Positions 50,420 to 58,591 of a stretch of DNA of 58,921 nt are shown piece after piece. Every line of letters begins with the position of its first letter. The stretch's first letter is position 1. The notes beneath the pieces were generated by a model that was not told where the DNA came from, did not search any database, and worked only from the letters and a program-made list of their open reading frames with translations. The DNA lies in assembly GCA_028692055.1 (NCBI GenBank), contig JAQUYA010000006.1:1-58921 (forward strand). Reading direction: 5' to 3'. The stretch comes from Lachnospiraceae bacterium (GTDB taxonomy: Bacteria > Bacillota > Clostridia > Lachnospirales > Lachnospiraceae). The translations under genes were made by a program, and so were the position numbers.

Positions 50420-51253
50420 TCACAGGAATTTTTCAAATTTTGTGACTGTTGCAGTCAACAGCTTTTTGAACTGTGGGGCTGCTTCATTCGCTGCCTGTTG
50501 CACTTCCTCATGGGTCAGTGGATTCGCTGTCATTCCAGCTGCTAAGTTGCAGACACAGGAAATACCGCATATCTTCATCCCCATATGATTTGCCACAATT
50601 GCTTCCACAACCGTGCTCATACCAACGGCATCCGCACCACAGGTTCGAAGCATACGGATTTCAGCCGGTGATTCAAAAGACGGACCCGTTAATTGTGCAT
50701 ATACACCCTTTTGTAGTTCTACCTGGTTCTCTTTTGCCGTTTCCTCGATTATCTTTTGCAAATCCCTGTCATATACCTCGGACATATCTGGAAATCTGGT
50801 TCCAAATTCCTCCACATTTGCACCCATCAGTGGATTTGGTGCAAAGCAGGAAATCTGGTCTTCAATCATCATCAACGTACCTGCATGAAAGTTATCATTG
50901 ATACCACCTGAAGCATTGGTCAGGAAAAGTATTTTTGCACCCAGCATATACATCAGGCGGGTCGGCAATACGACGTCCGAAATCGGATACCCCTCATAAT
51001 AATGTATCCTTCCCTTCATACACACCACCGGCACTTTATTCACATATCCAAAAATAAATTTGCCTGCATGTCCTGGAACTGTGGATACTGGAAAATTCTC
51101 AATTTCACTGTAATTAAGTTCTGAAACTACTTCAATATCCTCCGCATAATCACCTAAGCCAGACCCCAAAACGATTGCCACCTTTGGTTCAAAATCAGTT
51201 CTCTTTCTTACACTTTCATAACATTGACACACTTTTTCATATATCTGCTTCAT
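50420..51253 (-). CDS. punA: Purine-nucleoside phosphorylase (trimeric type)
   Basis: This 277-residue enzyme cleaves inosine/guanosine with phosphate. Motifs: VAIVLGSGLGDYAEDI (phosphate loop, about 23-38), VPGHAGKF, MKGRIHYYEGY, LTNASGGINDNFHAGTLMMIEDQI, QLTGPSFESPAEIRMLR and DAVGMSTVVEAIVANHMGMKICGISCVCNLAAGM. The start at 51253 (MKQIYEK) is the most likely. The frame extends to 51283, but those extra residues (MYLKKGMVII) are unlikely. It precedes the nucleoside importer and is probably part of the same regulon. Confidence 0.93.
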   Translation of the reverse strand: MKQIYEKVCQCYESVRKRTDFEPKVAIVLGSGLGDYAEDIEVVSELNYSEIENFPVSTVPGHAGKFIFGYVNKVPVVCMKGRIHYYEGYPISDVVLPTRLMYMLGAKILFLTNASGGINDNFHAGTLMMIEDQISCFAPNPLMGANVEEFGTRFPDMSEVYDRDLQKIIEETAKENQVELQKGVYAQLTGPSFESPAEIRMLRTCGADAVGMSTVVEAIVANHMGMKICGISCVCNLAAGMTANPLTHEEVQQAANEAAPQFKKLLTATVTKFEKFL

Positions 51254-51292
51254 AATAATCACCATACCCTTCTTTAAGTACAACTTTCATTT

Positions 51293-51322
51293 ATTATAAT
51301 ACAAGTATGTGTTTTTGGGCAA
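51293..51322 (-). promoter_or_regulatory. Probable promoter of the phosphorylase gene
   Basis: On the minus strand TTGCCC (51317-51322) and TATAAT (51293-51298) have an 18-nt spacer. It is located 40 nt upstream of the start codon, directly after the terminator at 51326-51362. Confidence 0.55.
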
Positions 51323-51325
51323 CAA

Positions 51326-51362
51326 AAATACCGTAAATGCAAACAGTACATTTACGGTATTT
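51326..51362 (-). terminator. Terminator downstream of spoIVA
   Basis: AAATACCGTAAATG / CATTTACGGTATTT is a 14-bp perfect stem with a 9-nt loop, T-rich at the 3' side on the minus strand. It stands between spoIVA and the phosphorylase promoter. Confidence 0.75.
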
Positions 51363-51507
51363 CTGGAAACGTGTTAACCAAACACTTACCTCCATAGAGG
51401 CAAATTCATTATACGCAATTGCACGCTTCTTGTCATCACTTTTTCATGAAATTATAAATAAAGAAATCATTTATGAAAATATTATATCTTTTTCTTATGT
51501 TTTTATG

Positions 51508-53004
51508 TTATATAATAATGCAAACCATGCCTCCATTGCTGTCATTCACAATCTTTTGCATGGTTTCCTGCAATTTCATCTGACTTTCTTCTCCTATCAT
51601 GGAAATCTTATTTGATATGCCATCGTTTACCAGCTGTTCAATTGTTTTACCAAAAATATTCGTTTCCCAAATACCCTTATCTGCTGTATCTGCACTGGAA
51701 ATGTAACGAATCAAATCTTCCGCCTGTTCCTGTGTTCCTACAATAGGGGCTATTTCTGTTTCTATATTCGCACGAATCATATGGATGGATGGGCTTTCCG
51801 CTTTGATTTTCACTCCATATTTATTTCCATGCTTGATAACCTCCGGCTTATCCAAATGTATTTCTTCCCTGTTTGGTGTCACGACACCATACCCTTTATA
51901 ATGAACTGCCTCTACTGCATTCTGAACCTTTTGATATTCATGCTTGAGCTTTGCCATATCCTGTAGAATATGTATCAATTGATACTCACTCTGAACGTCT
52001 GTACCAACAAGATCACTAATCATCGTATAATAGAAGGAATCATCTACATCAAGATTAATCTTAATGCCACCATCTGCCATATCAATCTGATCAATCTTGC
52101 TTTTTTTTATGTAGGTACTTTCTAAGGCAAATGTATTTTCCATAAAGTCACGCATGGAAGATACCGTTGTCATTGCATTTCTTATATTTTCAACTATATC
52201 TGTTTTCATTTCATGTTTTTCTGGCAGCATCTCCACCCATTTCGGCATATAAAATTCAATGGTTGAAATAGGGAACTCGTACAATACGGTTTCTAAAATA
52301 TGATGAATATCTTCTTTCTTTAATTGTTCACAATTCACTGTCATACAAGGAACCTGATAAGACTCATGAATATTTTGGGCGATAAGCTGAGCATCCTCAC
52401 TGTATGGTTTCTCTGTATTTACCAACACTACAAAAGGCTTTTGCAGTCTTTTCAGCTCCTGTATTGCCTTTTCCTCCGGAGCCAGATAATTTTCTCTTGG
52501 TAATTCCCCGAAGCTACCATCTGTCGTGATTACAATCCCTATTGTAGAGTGGTCTGTTATGACCTTTTGGGTTCCTATTTCCGCTGCCTGTGTAAACGGG
52601 ACCTCCGCATCATACCAAGGGGTCTTAACCATTCTCTCCATATCGTCTTCTGTATGTCCGGTTGCTCCGTCCACCATAAAACCAACACAATCAATCAGAC
52701 GAAATTTCACATCAATGTCACCCTTCAAACGGATAGATGCCGCTTCCTGTGGAATGAACTTAGGTTCCGTCGTAGTGATTGTTTTTCCACCAGAAGATTG
52801 TGGCAATTCATCCTGGGTTCTCATTTTTTCATGTTCATCCTGAATATAAGGTAATACCATAATATCCATGAATCGTTTAATAAATGTAGATTTTCCTGTA
52901 CGAACCGGACCTACAATCCCTAAATAAATCTCCCCGCCCGTTCTTATCTGTATGTCTTTATAAAGGTTGAATTCCTTGTTCTCGTTATTTTTTATTGTGT
53001 CCAT
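51508..53004 (-). CDS. spoIVA: Stage IV sporulation protein A (SpoIVA)
   Basis: This 498-residue ATPase polymerises on the forespore to form the basement layer of the coat. Walker A is GPVRTGKST (about 32-40), followed by GGKTITTTEPKFIPQEAA, the switch-like DCVGFMVDGATGH and the sensor VITDHSTIGIVITTDGSFGELPRENYL. The C-terminus ends NSNGGMVCIII-like hydrophobic residues, as in Bacillus SpoIVA. The length (about 492 in Bacillus) is normal. A CATATATT word upstream could be a sigma-E -10. An inverted repeat may sequester the ribosome site. Confidence 0.97.
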   Translation of the reverse strand: MDTIKNNENKEFNLYKDIQIRTGGEIYLGIVGPVRTGKSTFIKRFMDIMVLPYIQDEHEKMRTQDELPQSSGGKTITTTEPKFIPQEAASIRLKGDIDVKFRLIDCVGFMVDGATGHTEDDMERMVKTPWYDAEVPFTQAAEIGTQKVITDHSTIGIVITTDGSFGELPRENYLAPEEKAIQELKRLQKPFVVLVNTEKPYSEDAQLIAQNIHESYQVPCMTVNCEQLKKEDIHHILETVLYEFPISTIEFYMPKWVEMLPEKHEMKTDIVENIRNAMTTVSSMRDFMENTFALESTYIKKSKIDQIDMADGGIKINLDVDDSFYYTMISDLVGTDVQSEYQLIHILQDMAKLKHEYQKVQNAVEAVHYKGYGVVTPNREEIHLDKPEVIKHGNKYGVKIKAESPSIHMIRANIETEIAPIVGTQEQAEDLIRYISSADTADKGIWETNIFGKTIEQLVNDGISNKISMIGEESQMKLQETMQKIVNDSNGGMVCIII

Positions 53005-53008
53005 AAAA

Positions 53009-53051
53009 ATACCCCATTTCTATTTATTCTAAATATATGGGAATGGGGTAT
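53009..53051 (-). promoter_or_regulatory. Inverted repeat covering the spoIVA ribosome site
   Basis: ATACCCCATT and AATGGGGTAT (plus coordinates 53009-53018 and 53042-53051) are perfect 10-bp arms, 23 nt apart. On the mRNA the 3' arm holds GGGG, the apparent Shine-Dalgarno, 4 nt before the ATG spacer. Pairing would hide it. Confidence 0.55.
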
Positions 53052-53152
53052 GATTTATTACTATTATTTATGATGCATTTCCATAATTTCTGTTACGTCT
53101 GTAGAAAACCCGATTGCCTTGACTGGTTTTCTCTTGCAAATGATTGTATACA

Positions 53153-53749
53153 TTACAAAATAAGACATCCTCTCCGAATATCAAATTTTTCAAAATACGC
53201 TTTTTCCTTTGGTATCCATTCCTTTTGAAAACGTTCCAGATTTTCTTCTCCATTGCGCATACGTATTCTTTCTATCTGAATATCATCTGAGATATCGGTA
53301 AATAACTTTAACGCATAGGACTGCCCAAAATAAGGATGCATGCTGTAAGATCCCTCGATGATGTTTAGCTTCCTGTGATTTATCCGCAAGCTGTTTCCTA
53401 TGTGCATTGTATGGCAGCTAAATGGTCTGTATTCCACTGTTTTTCCCTGTAAAATAAAATCCAGAACTTCATTTTTGAAACGTTCATAATCTACGTTCCC
53501 GCCAACTTCTGCAAGCCGTTCTTTTGTTCTTTGTTCCTTCTGAAGGAAAAAATCATCCATATGAAATAAATTACAATCAAATATTTCCTGCAAATAATAT
53601 CCTAACGTAGTCTTTCCACTTGCACATTTACCGTCAATCGCAATTAGAATAATCTCTTTTTCACTCTGTTGTTTTAATTCTTCGACCGCTTGCACCGCTG
53701 GTTCAAATCGTTCCCGGCATTTTATATTTATTTTAAGCTTCTCCTGCAT
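53153..53749 (-). CDS. Uridine-kinase-like P-loop NTPase
   Basis: This 198-residue protein has Walker A AIDGKCASGKTTLGYYL (about 38-54), HMDDFFLQ (about 64-71, the Asp-rich acceptor motif of nucleoside kinases), a substrate loop VEYRPFSCHTMHIG and IIEGSYSMHP. It resembles (deoxy)uridine/phosphoribulokinase-like kinases rather than canonical Udk. It lies 17 nt downstream of the EAL gene and may be co-transcribed. Its true substrate is unknown. Confidence 0.8.
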   Translation of the reverse strand: MQEKLKINIKCRERFEPAVQAVEELKQQSEKEIILIAIDGKCASGKTTLGYYLQEIFDCNLFHMDDFFLQKEQRTKERLAEVGGNVDYERFKNEVLDFILQGKTVEYRPFSCHTMHIGNSLRINHRKLNIIEGSYSMHPYFGQSYALKLFTDISDDIQIERIRMRNGEENLERFQKEWIPKEKAYFEKFDIRRGCLIL

Positions 53750-53766
53750 TCTAAATAGTACTCCTT

Positions 53767-55635
53767 TTAAATCTTATTTTCGAAATTTAAAAAATGTAAA
53801 AACATTTCTTTATTGACTGGCTTTGAAAAATAATATCCCTGTAAATAATCTACCCCCTGTGTAGTCAAATACTCTACCATTTCCTCTGTTTCAACGCCTT
53901 CTGCCACACTCTTCAGATGTAACATGTGAATCATCTTGATGGTAGAGGATAATAATACCTCAGCAGCCTTTCTTTTACTTTCATCTTCCTTCTTATCGAA
54001 GGCAGGCCAAATCAAGCTCTTATCAATTTTAATCAACTCATAATGAATCTGATTTATCTGTGCCAGACTTGAATAGCCGGTTCCGAAATCATCCATTGAA
54101 ATGCTGAATCCATCTGCTCTCAGTTCTTCTATATTCTGAAACAGCAATTTCTCTGAATCAATCGTTGCCGTTTCCGTAATTTCAATATTAAACATTGCAT
54201 GAGGCAGCTCATACTTTGCAATAATTGTTTTCAAAATTGGGGCAATATTAGGCATAACTGCCTGCACTCTGGAAAGGTTCACTTCCATATACGCAATACC
54301 AGCTTTTTCCATATCACATTCGCGCATATCGCGTGCTACCATATCAAATATTTGATTGCCCAGCATCTGCATCATCCCTTTTCTTTCCACAATTGGGATA
54401 AATTCTTCGGGTGAAACAAAGCCAACACTTGTTGTATCCTTCAAACGAATTAATGCTTCTGCTGAATGAAATTTTTTACTCTTAGTATCATAAATGGGCT
54501 GATAAAACATTTCAAATCCATCCTGCTCCATCGCATGTATTACCATTTGCTCTATTTTGTCTCTACGTTTCTTTCGTTCCGTCATATCCTGCTGCAAATA
54601 ATAAATACTGCTTGGACTCTTCTCCAGATTTTCCGTCACAAAATTTAACAGTTCATATGCGTCATCCTTTTTATTTACATTCTGTTCAAAAGCAATTACC
54701 GTTATATGGTAATGTATCGCAATCCCTTTTGTTTCAAGCTGTTCTATTTTATCCTTCATCATTTCTAAAGCCTCTTCCTCCGGCTTTAAAAGGGTAAATG
54801 TCGTAAATGTATTTTCTTTAGAATGAAAAACCTCACTTTTGAACTGTATCCTTAATACTTCCTTGGCTGCCTTTAATATCTGGTTTCCAATATCATAACC
54901 GTGTATCATATTAATCTGTTCTAAATTATCACAGGTTATGCTTACCATATATGGTTTTACGCCCTTTTCCATATATTCCGCAACCATTCGGTAAAATGCA
55001 TTTCGATTAAAGCAGGCGGTCAGGGCATCATAATTTTCTTTTTGATTTTCAAAGGAAAAATAAATAGATAAAATCAGTAGCACAAATCCAAATCCGGATA
55101 AAAGAACACTAGGAACCATTATCTGAAAACAAAGAACCGCAACCCATATTCCTAATCCAATTCGGATAGAACCACGATGACCTTTCGTCAGAGAATTTCG
55201 CCTGCTCAACGTCAGACGCAGGCACATAAAAAGATAGCTTACTCCACAGATATAGACTACGACTGCCATTGGTCCATAGGAATATGCCACATCTTCCGTA
55301 ACCATATAATGCAAGTCGCCAAAGACCACCATAACAAGCGCCGTCAGTAAAGGAAGCACCGTTAGAAGCAATCTTTTCAGACTGGGACGTCTTTGCTCAT
55401 TGGAAAGAATCTCCACATATAAATAATTGCAAAAAATCATAATAATAACACTGCCTATAAATAACTGATGGATAAATCGGTTCATTTCCGCGGAAATAAT
55501 ATCTAAATGAGTAATACTATAGACACTGGCCACATCAAGTGCCAGATTCAAGCCGGTAAAAAAAAGAAGCGTTCGAAAACATTTTGTTGACAATAATTTC
55601 AAATGTTCATTTCTGTTATAATCAAATACAATCAA
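53767..55635 (-). CDS. Membrane EAL-domain protein with degenerate GGDEF
   Basis: This 622-residue c-di-GMP signalling protein has about six N-terminal helices (20-205), a GGDEF-like domain (about 210-340) whose active-site loop reads SKENTF instead of GGDEF, and a C-terminal EAL phosphodiesterase (about 370-615). The EAL residues look intact: AEALIRL, EVNLSRVQ, NIEITETA, DDFGTGYSSL, IKIDKSL, AEGVETEEM and QGYYFSKP. The predicted activity is c-di-GMP hydrolysis, with the GGDEF domain as a possible GTP sensor (family knowledge). The only possible upstream start is a TTG at 55635 with a weak ribosome site, so the exact N-terminus is uncertain. Confidence 0.88.
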   Translation of the reverse strand: MIVFDYNRNEHLKLLSTKCFRTLLFFTGLNLALDVASVYSITHLDIISAEMNRFIHQLFIGSVIIMIFCNYLYVEILSNEQRRPSLKRLLLTVLPLLTALVMVVFGDLHYMVTEDVAYSYGPMAVVVYICGVSYLFMCLRLTLSRRNSLTKGHRGSIRIGLGIWVAVLCFQIMVPSVLLSGFGFVLLILSIYFSFENQKENYDALTACFNRNAFYRMVAEYMEKGVKPYMVSITCDNLEQINMIHGYDIGNQILKAAKEVLRIQFKSEVFHSKENTFTTFTLLKPEEEALEMMKDKIEQLETKGIAIHYHITVIAFEQNVNKKDDAYELLNFVTENLEKSPSSIYYLQQDMTERKKRRDKIEQMVIHAMEQDGFEMFYQPIYDTKSKKFHSAEALIRLKDTTSVGFVSPEEFIPIVERKGMMQMLGNQIFDMVARDMRECDMEKAGIAYMEVNLSRVQAVMPNIAPILKTIIAKYELPHAMFNIEITETATIDSEKLLFQNIEELRADGFSISMDDFGTGYSSLAQINQIHYELIKIDKSLIWPAFDKKEDESKRKAAEVLLSSTIKMIHMLHLKSVAEGVETEEMVEYLTTQGVDYLQGYYFSKPVNKEMFLHFLNFENKI

Positions 55636-55705
55636 TAACCATACTAAAATCGATGCTACCTGAAAGCGCTAATTAATATCAAGCATACACTTTTCTCCAA
55701 TCATA

Positions 55706-55756
55706 AAATGGCGAAAGCATATCTGAATCATTATTCAGTTTTACCTTCGCCATATT
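55706..55756 (-). terminator. Terminator downstream of the ECF gene
   Basis: The outer stem ATGGCGAA / TTCGCCAT (extended by AT pairs) and inner CTGAAT / ATTCAG form a two-tier hairpin, followed on the minus strand by TTTTATG. It separates the ECF gene from the EAL gene. Confidence 0.65.
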
Positions 55757-55831
55757 TCATCTAAAAAGTACTTTTTTATTCTTTTAACTTGGTTTTAAGT
55801 ATAATTCATTCGGTTCAAAAAAGCAATTCCT

Positions 55832-56371
55832 TTAAATAGAATGTTCTATCGTTTCAATTTTTAATCTACTTACTAAAAGAGGAATTAACAGCAATTGTAG
55901 AATAATGCCTGGTATGGCGTTCATAAATGCCTGCATTGCAAATATTTTCCAGGTAAAGGCATTTCCTAACAATTGATAAATGAAGAAAGATGCTACTCCC
56001 CATACAATTCTTCCTGCAAGCATCGAAATAATAAGGGAAATATAGATACCCCCTTTTCTGTCCCTTACCTTTTGATAGAGAATGCCTGTCAGCAATCCAT
56101 AGGTACCTAATTCAATTGCCATGCAGACAGCGGTTGGCACCATGACCGGCATACCAATCAACAGGCTTCGAATAATAGGAGTAAGTACCCCCACGATTAA
56201 GCCATAAGGTCCTCCACAGATAAATCCACATAGAATAACCGGTATATGCATCGGAAGTAACATATTCCCAATTGCCGGAACCTGCATGGTGAAAAATGGT
56301 AAAATCACACCAATTGCAATAAATAATGCGGATAAAATAATCTTTTTTGTTTTGTTATTTTGTGTACTCAT
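55832..56371 (-). CDS. ECF transporter S component
   Basis: This 179-residue membrane protein has about five or six helices. The segment LSALFIAIGVILPFFTMQVPAIGNMLLPMHIPVILCGFICGGPYGLIVGVLTPIIRSLLIGMP is characteristic of vitamin-type S components (ECF_trnsprt/FolT-PanT-like). It binds the vitamin and docks on a shared EcfAAT module, which is not in this window. I use ATG 56371 (MSTQNNKTKK), with AAAGGAG upstream. The frame extends to 56437, through the terminator's poly-T side, which cannot be coding. A structured leader with a terminator precedes it, suggesting ligand-responsive control. The substrate is unassigned. Confidence 0.85.
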   Translation of the reverse strand: MSTQNNKTKKIILSALFIAIGVILPFFTMQVPAIGNMLLPMHIPVILCGFICGGPYGLIVGVLTPIIRSLLIGMPVMVPTAVCMAIELGTYGLLTGILYQKVRDRKGGIYISLIISMLAGRIVWGVASFFIYQLLGNAFTWKIFAMQAFMNAIPGIILQLLLIPLLVSRLKIETIEHSI

Positions 56372-56426
56372 AAATAAATTCTCCTTTTTCTTTCCTTTTT
56401 CTTTTTTTACACCTGAATCTTCAAAT

Positions 56427-56513
56427 AAAAAAACCATGAAGTATCTGCCTCGTTCTGAGGCAAACTACCTTCATGGTAATTCTTTTTCAGTCTATGACCA
56501 GTTTATTGTCATA
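56427..56513 (-). promoter_or_regulatory. Structured leader with terminator upstream of the ECF gene (riboswitch-like)
   Basis: On the minus strand a first hairpin TATGAC/GTCATA (56493-56513) is followed by a long hairpin 56433-56477: ACCATGAA/TTCATGGT, GTA/TAC, an asymmetric GTT/GA internal loop, then TGCCTC/GAGGCA capped by AGAAC. It runs into seven T residues (56427-56433). This is an intrinsic terminator 56 nt before the start codon of a vitamin transporter, the usual place for a riboswitch or attenuator. I could not match it to THF, TPP, FMN or preQ1 motifs by eye. Confidence 0.6.
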
Positions 56514-56631
56514 ATTAATAAATCTTATATAAAAATAACCCTGCGTAAAAGCATTTATCATATATGCGTAATTCATGCATATCAAACATTTCTTCTGAAA
56601 TGACCTATTTCTTCCTGAAATAAGAATATGC

Positions 56632-57048
56632 TTATTCGCATCCCATATCTATCCTTGCCAGTTCCTCTATTACATTTTGGACCAGCTTTCCCAAAGATAA
56701 ATCTTCTACACCAACTACTATATTATCACAATGATTCATAGGAACCAAGACTTTTTTTGCATTACTTTGTCCGACTGCTAATGCCATCTTAGGCGTAATC
56801 TCTCCAAACAAGGAATCTGCAATCACAATTCCGATGGGTCCGATTATCACATCCGCCTTGCGGCACCCTGCCACCACTGGATTTTCACCAGTAACTGCAT
56901 GATCTGCGCCTGCTTTTAACATTGCTGCAGTTGCTGTACTATTTGTTCCAACTGCTGTAATAATACAGTCTTTCCTGTTGTTTTTGATACTCTCTACCAA
57001 TTGCTTGCCAAGTCCACCACCCTGGCCATCTATAATAAGTATATTCAT
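56632..57048 (-). CDS. DUF3842 family protein
   Basis: This 138-residue protein is Rossmann-like: MNILIIDGQGGGLGKQLVESIKN (a dinucleotide-binding-style Gly-rich loop), TAVGTNSTATAAMLKAGAD, IGPIGIVIADSLFGEITPKMALAVGQSNAKKVLVPMNHCDNIVVGV. This matches DUF3842, conserved in Clostridia and of unknown function. It has its own promoter (57094-57122). The ECF gene follows on the same strand after 260 nt. Confidence 0.85.
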   Translation of the reverse strand: MNILIIDGQGGGLGKQLVESIKNNRKDCIITAVGTNSTATAAMLKAGADHAVTGENPVVAGCRKADVIIGPIGIVIADSLFGEITPKMALAVGQSNAKKVLVPMNHCDNIVVGVEDLSLGKLVQNVIEELARIDMGCE

Positions 57049-57093
57049 CGAAATTATCCACCACCTGTTTTTCTTCTACCCTGCCATTTGTTT

Positions 57094-57122
57094 ATTATAG
57101 GATAAAATTGCAATTGATACAA
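57094..57122 (-). promoter_or_regulatory. Promoter of the DUF3842 gene
   Basis: On the minus strand TTGTAT (57117-57122) and TATAAT (57094-57099) have a 17-nt spacer. It lies 46 nt upstream of the start codon. Confidence 0.6.
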
Positions 57123-57158
57123 CTACAATTATACTTCTATTTTGCTTCTACTTTGATT

Positions 57159-58586
57159 CTATGTCGTTTTCTTTTTATATTCGCTAACGATATAACAAAT
57201 TACAAAAAATACAATTCCATATACAGAAGCAATTGGCACTGCTATTCCGACATCAATTAAAGAAGCATCTGGTTTGAGGCTGAATAAATAGGACAATGGC
57301 ACGCGCACTAAGAAAGAAGCCGAAATTCCCTGCAGCATGACCGGTAAAGTCCTGCCATGGCCATTAAAATAGCCAATAAAGCTAAATACAATGCACGTCA
57401 AAATAGCTTCCGGGCTAAAACCTTTTAGATATTCCGCTGACTTTGCAATATAGACTGTGTTGGACGTAAATAGTGCAGATGGTAAATCGCCCCGCAAAAA
57501 AGCAAATGCAAATATTAACACGCCTATTACCGTTCCGATTACCATGCCCGTTTTCATTGCTTTCTTTGCCCGGTCTTCTTTACCGGCACCAACATTCTGT
57601 GCCACAAAAGCGGACATAGACTGCATTAAGGAAGATGGAATCAGCATGACAAAGGCAACTACTTTTTGCGCTATTCCATATCCCGACGATGCTTCCAGTC
57701 CCATTCCATTAATAATCGCGCATAAAATCAAAAAGGAAATGTTCGTAAGCAATTCCTGAAGTGCAATTGGAAATCCAAGTTTAAAGAAATTTCTAATCTC
57801 AGAATTAAAACCGATGTCTTTTTTGGTCAACGTAAATGGAAGCTTTTGTTTCCGGATAATAATAATGGATAATGCAACACTGACTGCCTGTGCCAGTATA
57901 GTTGCTAATGCAGCCCCCGCTACATTCATATGAAATACTGCAACAAATAAAAGATCCCCTACAATATTTACCATGCATGCAATCGCTACAAAGATAAGAG
58001 GTAATTTTGAATTTCCCATTCCTCTGAAAATACCACTGATGACATTATATGCAACGACAAATGCGATTCCAGCTCCACAGATACGCACATAGGTCACAGT
58101 TAAATCAAATGCCTGCGCCGGCGCATTCAAAAGACCGGCAAAAGTTGGTGCAAACACCAGCATCAAGACCATAATTCCTATGGCAAGCACACAGAAAAAG
58201 CAGATTGCTCCACCGATTGCTTTTCCAATACGGTGTTGATTTCCTTCCCCTAAATATCGACTGATTAAAACAGTCACGCCCATCGTAAGTCCTGTGATGA
58301 CAAATGTAACAAGATTCACTACATTACTTCCCGTTGCTACCGCTGAAATACCTGCATCAGTACCAAATTGTCCAACAACAAGTAAATCTACTGCCCCATA
58401 CATCGCCTGTAGAATCAACGCCCCCAATACCGGAATCATAAATTGAATCAGTTTCTTTGCAATACTTCCCTGTGTAAAATCATCTGCTAAATTATTCCTT
58501 TGTTCCAGTTTAAACCCAAACCTTTCTGCTGTTCCTGTATGTCCTCGTAAAAGATATCCTATCGTCTTATGTATTTGCCTCTGCAA
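57159..58586 (-). CDS. MATE family multidrug/Na+ efflux transporter
   Basis: This protein of about 475 residues has twelve helices. The opening DDFTQGSIAKKLIQFMIPVLGALILQAMYGAVDLLVVGQFG and the repeat-half motifs (NVISGIFRGMGNSKLPLIFVAIACMVNIVGDLL; NVGAGKEDRAKKAMKTGM) define the MATE family. The only in-frame start near the N-terminus is a TTG at 58586, 5 nt after the MarR stop, giving a leader of about 36 residues longer than usual. The exact start is unsure. The MarR-MATE pairing suggests drug- or metabolite-responsive efflux. Confidence 0.9.
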   Translation of the reverse strand: MQRQIHKTIGYLLRGHTGTAERFGFKLEQRNNLADDFTQGSIAKKLIQFMIPVLGALILQAMYGAVDLLVVGQFGTDAGISAVATGSNVVNLVTFVITGLTMGVTVLISRYLGEGNQHRIGKAIGGAICFFCVLAIGIMVLMLVFAPTFAGLLNAPAQAFDLTVTYVRICGAGIAFVVAYNVISGIFRGMGNSKLPLIFVAIACMVNIVGDLLFVAVFHMNVAGAALATILAQAVSVALSIIIIRKQKLPFTLTKKDIGFNSEIRNFFKLGFPIALQELLTNISFLILCAIINGMGLEASSGYGIAQKVVAFVMLIPSSLMQSMSAFVAQNVGAGKEDRAKKAMKTGMVIGTVIGVLIFAFAFLRGDLPSALFTSNTVYIAKSAEYLKGFSPEAILTCIVFSFIGYFNGHGRTLPVMLQGISASFLVRVPLSYLFSLKPDASLIDVGIAVPIASVYGIVFFVICYIVSEYKKKTT

Positions 58587-58591
58587 GCGGA

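Noticed and set aside
56581-56640. Functional repeat just downstream of DUF3842
   Set aside because: Two similar ATTTC(AG)GAAGAAAT words are present but short and imperfect, not enough to call an element or terminator.
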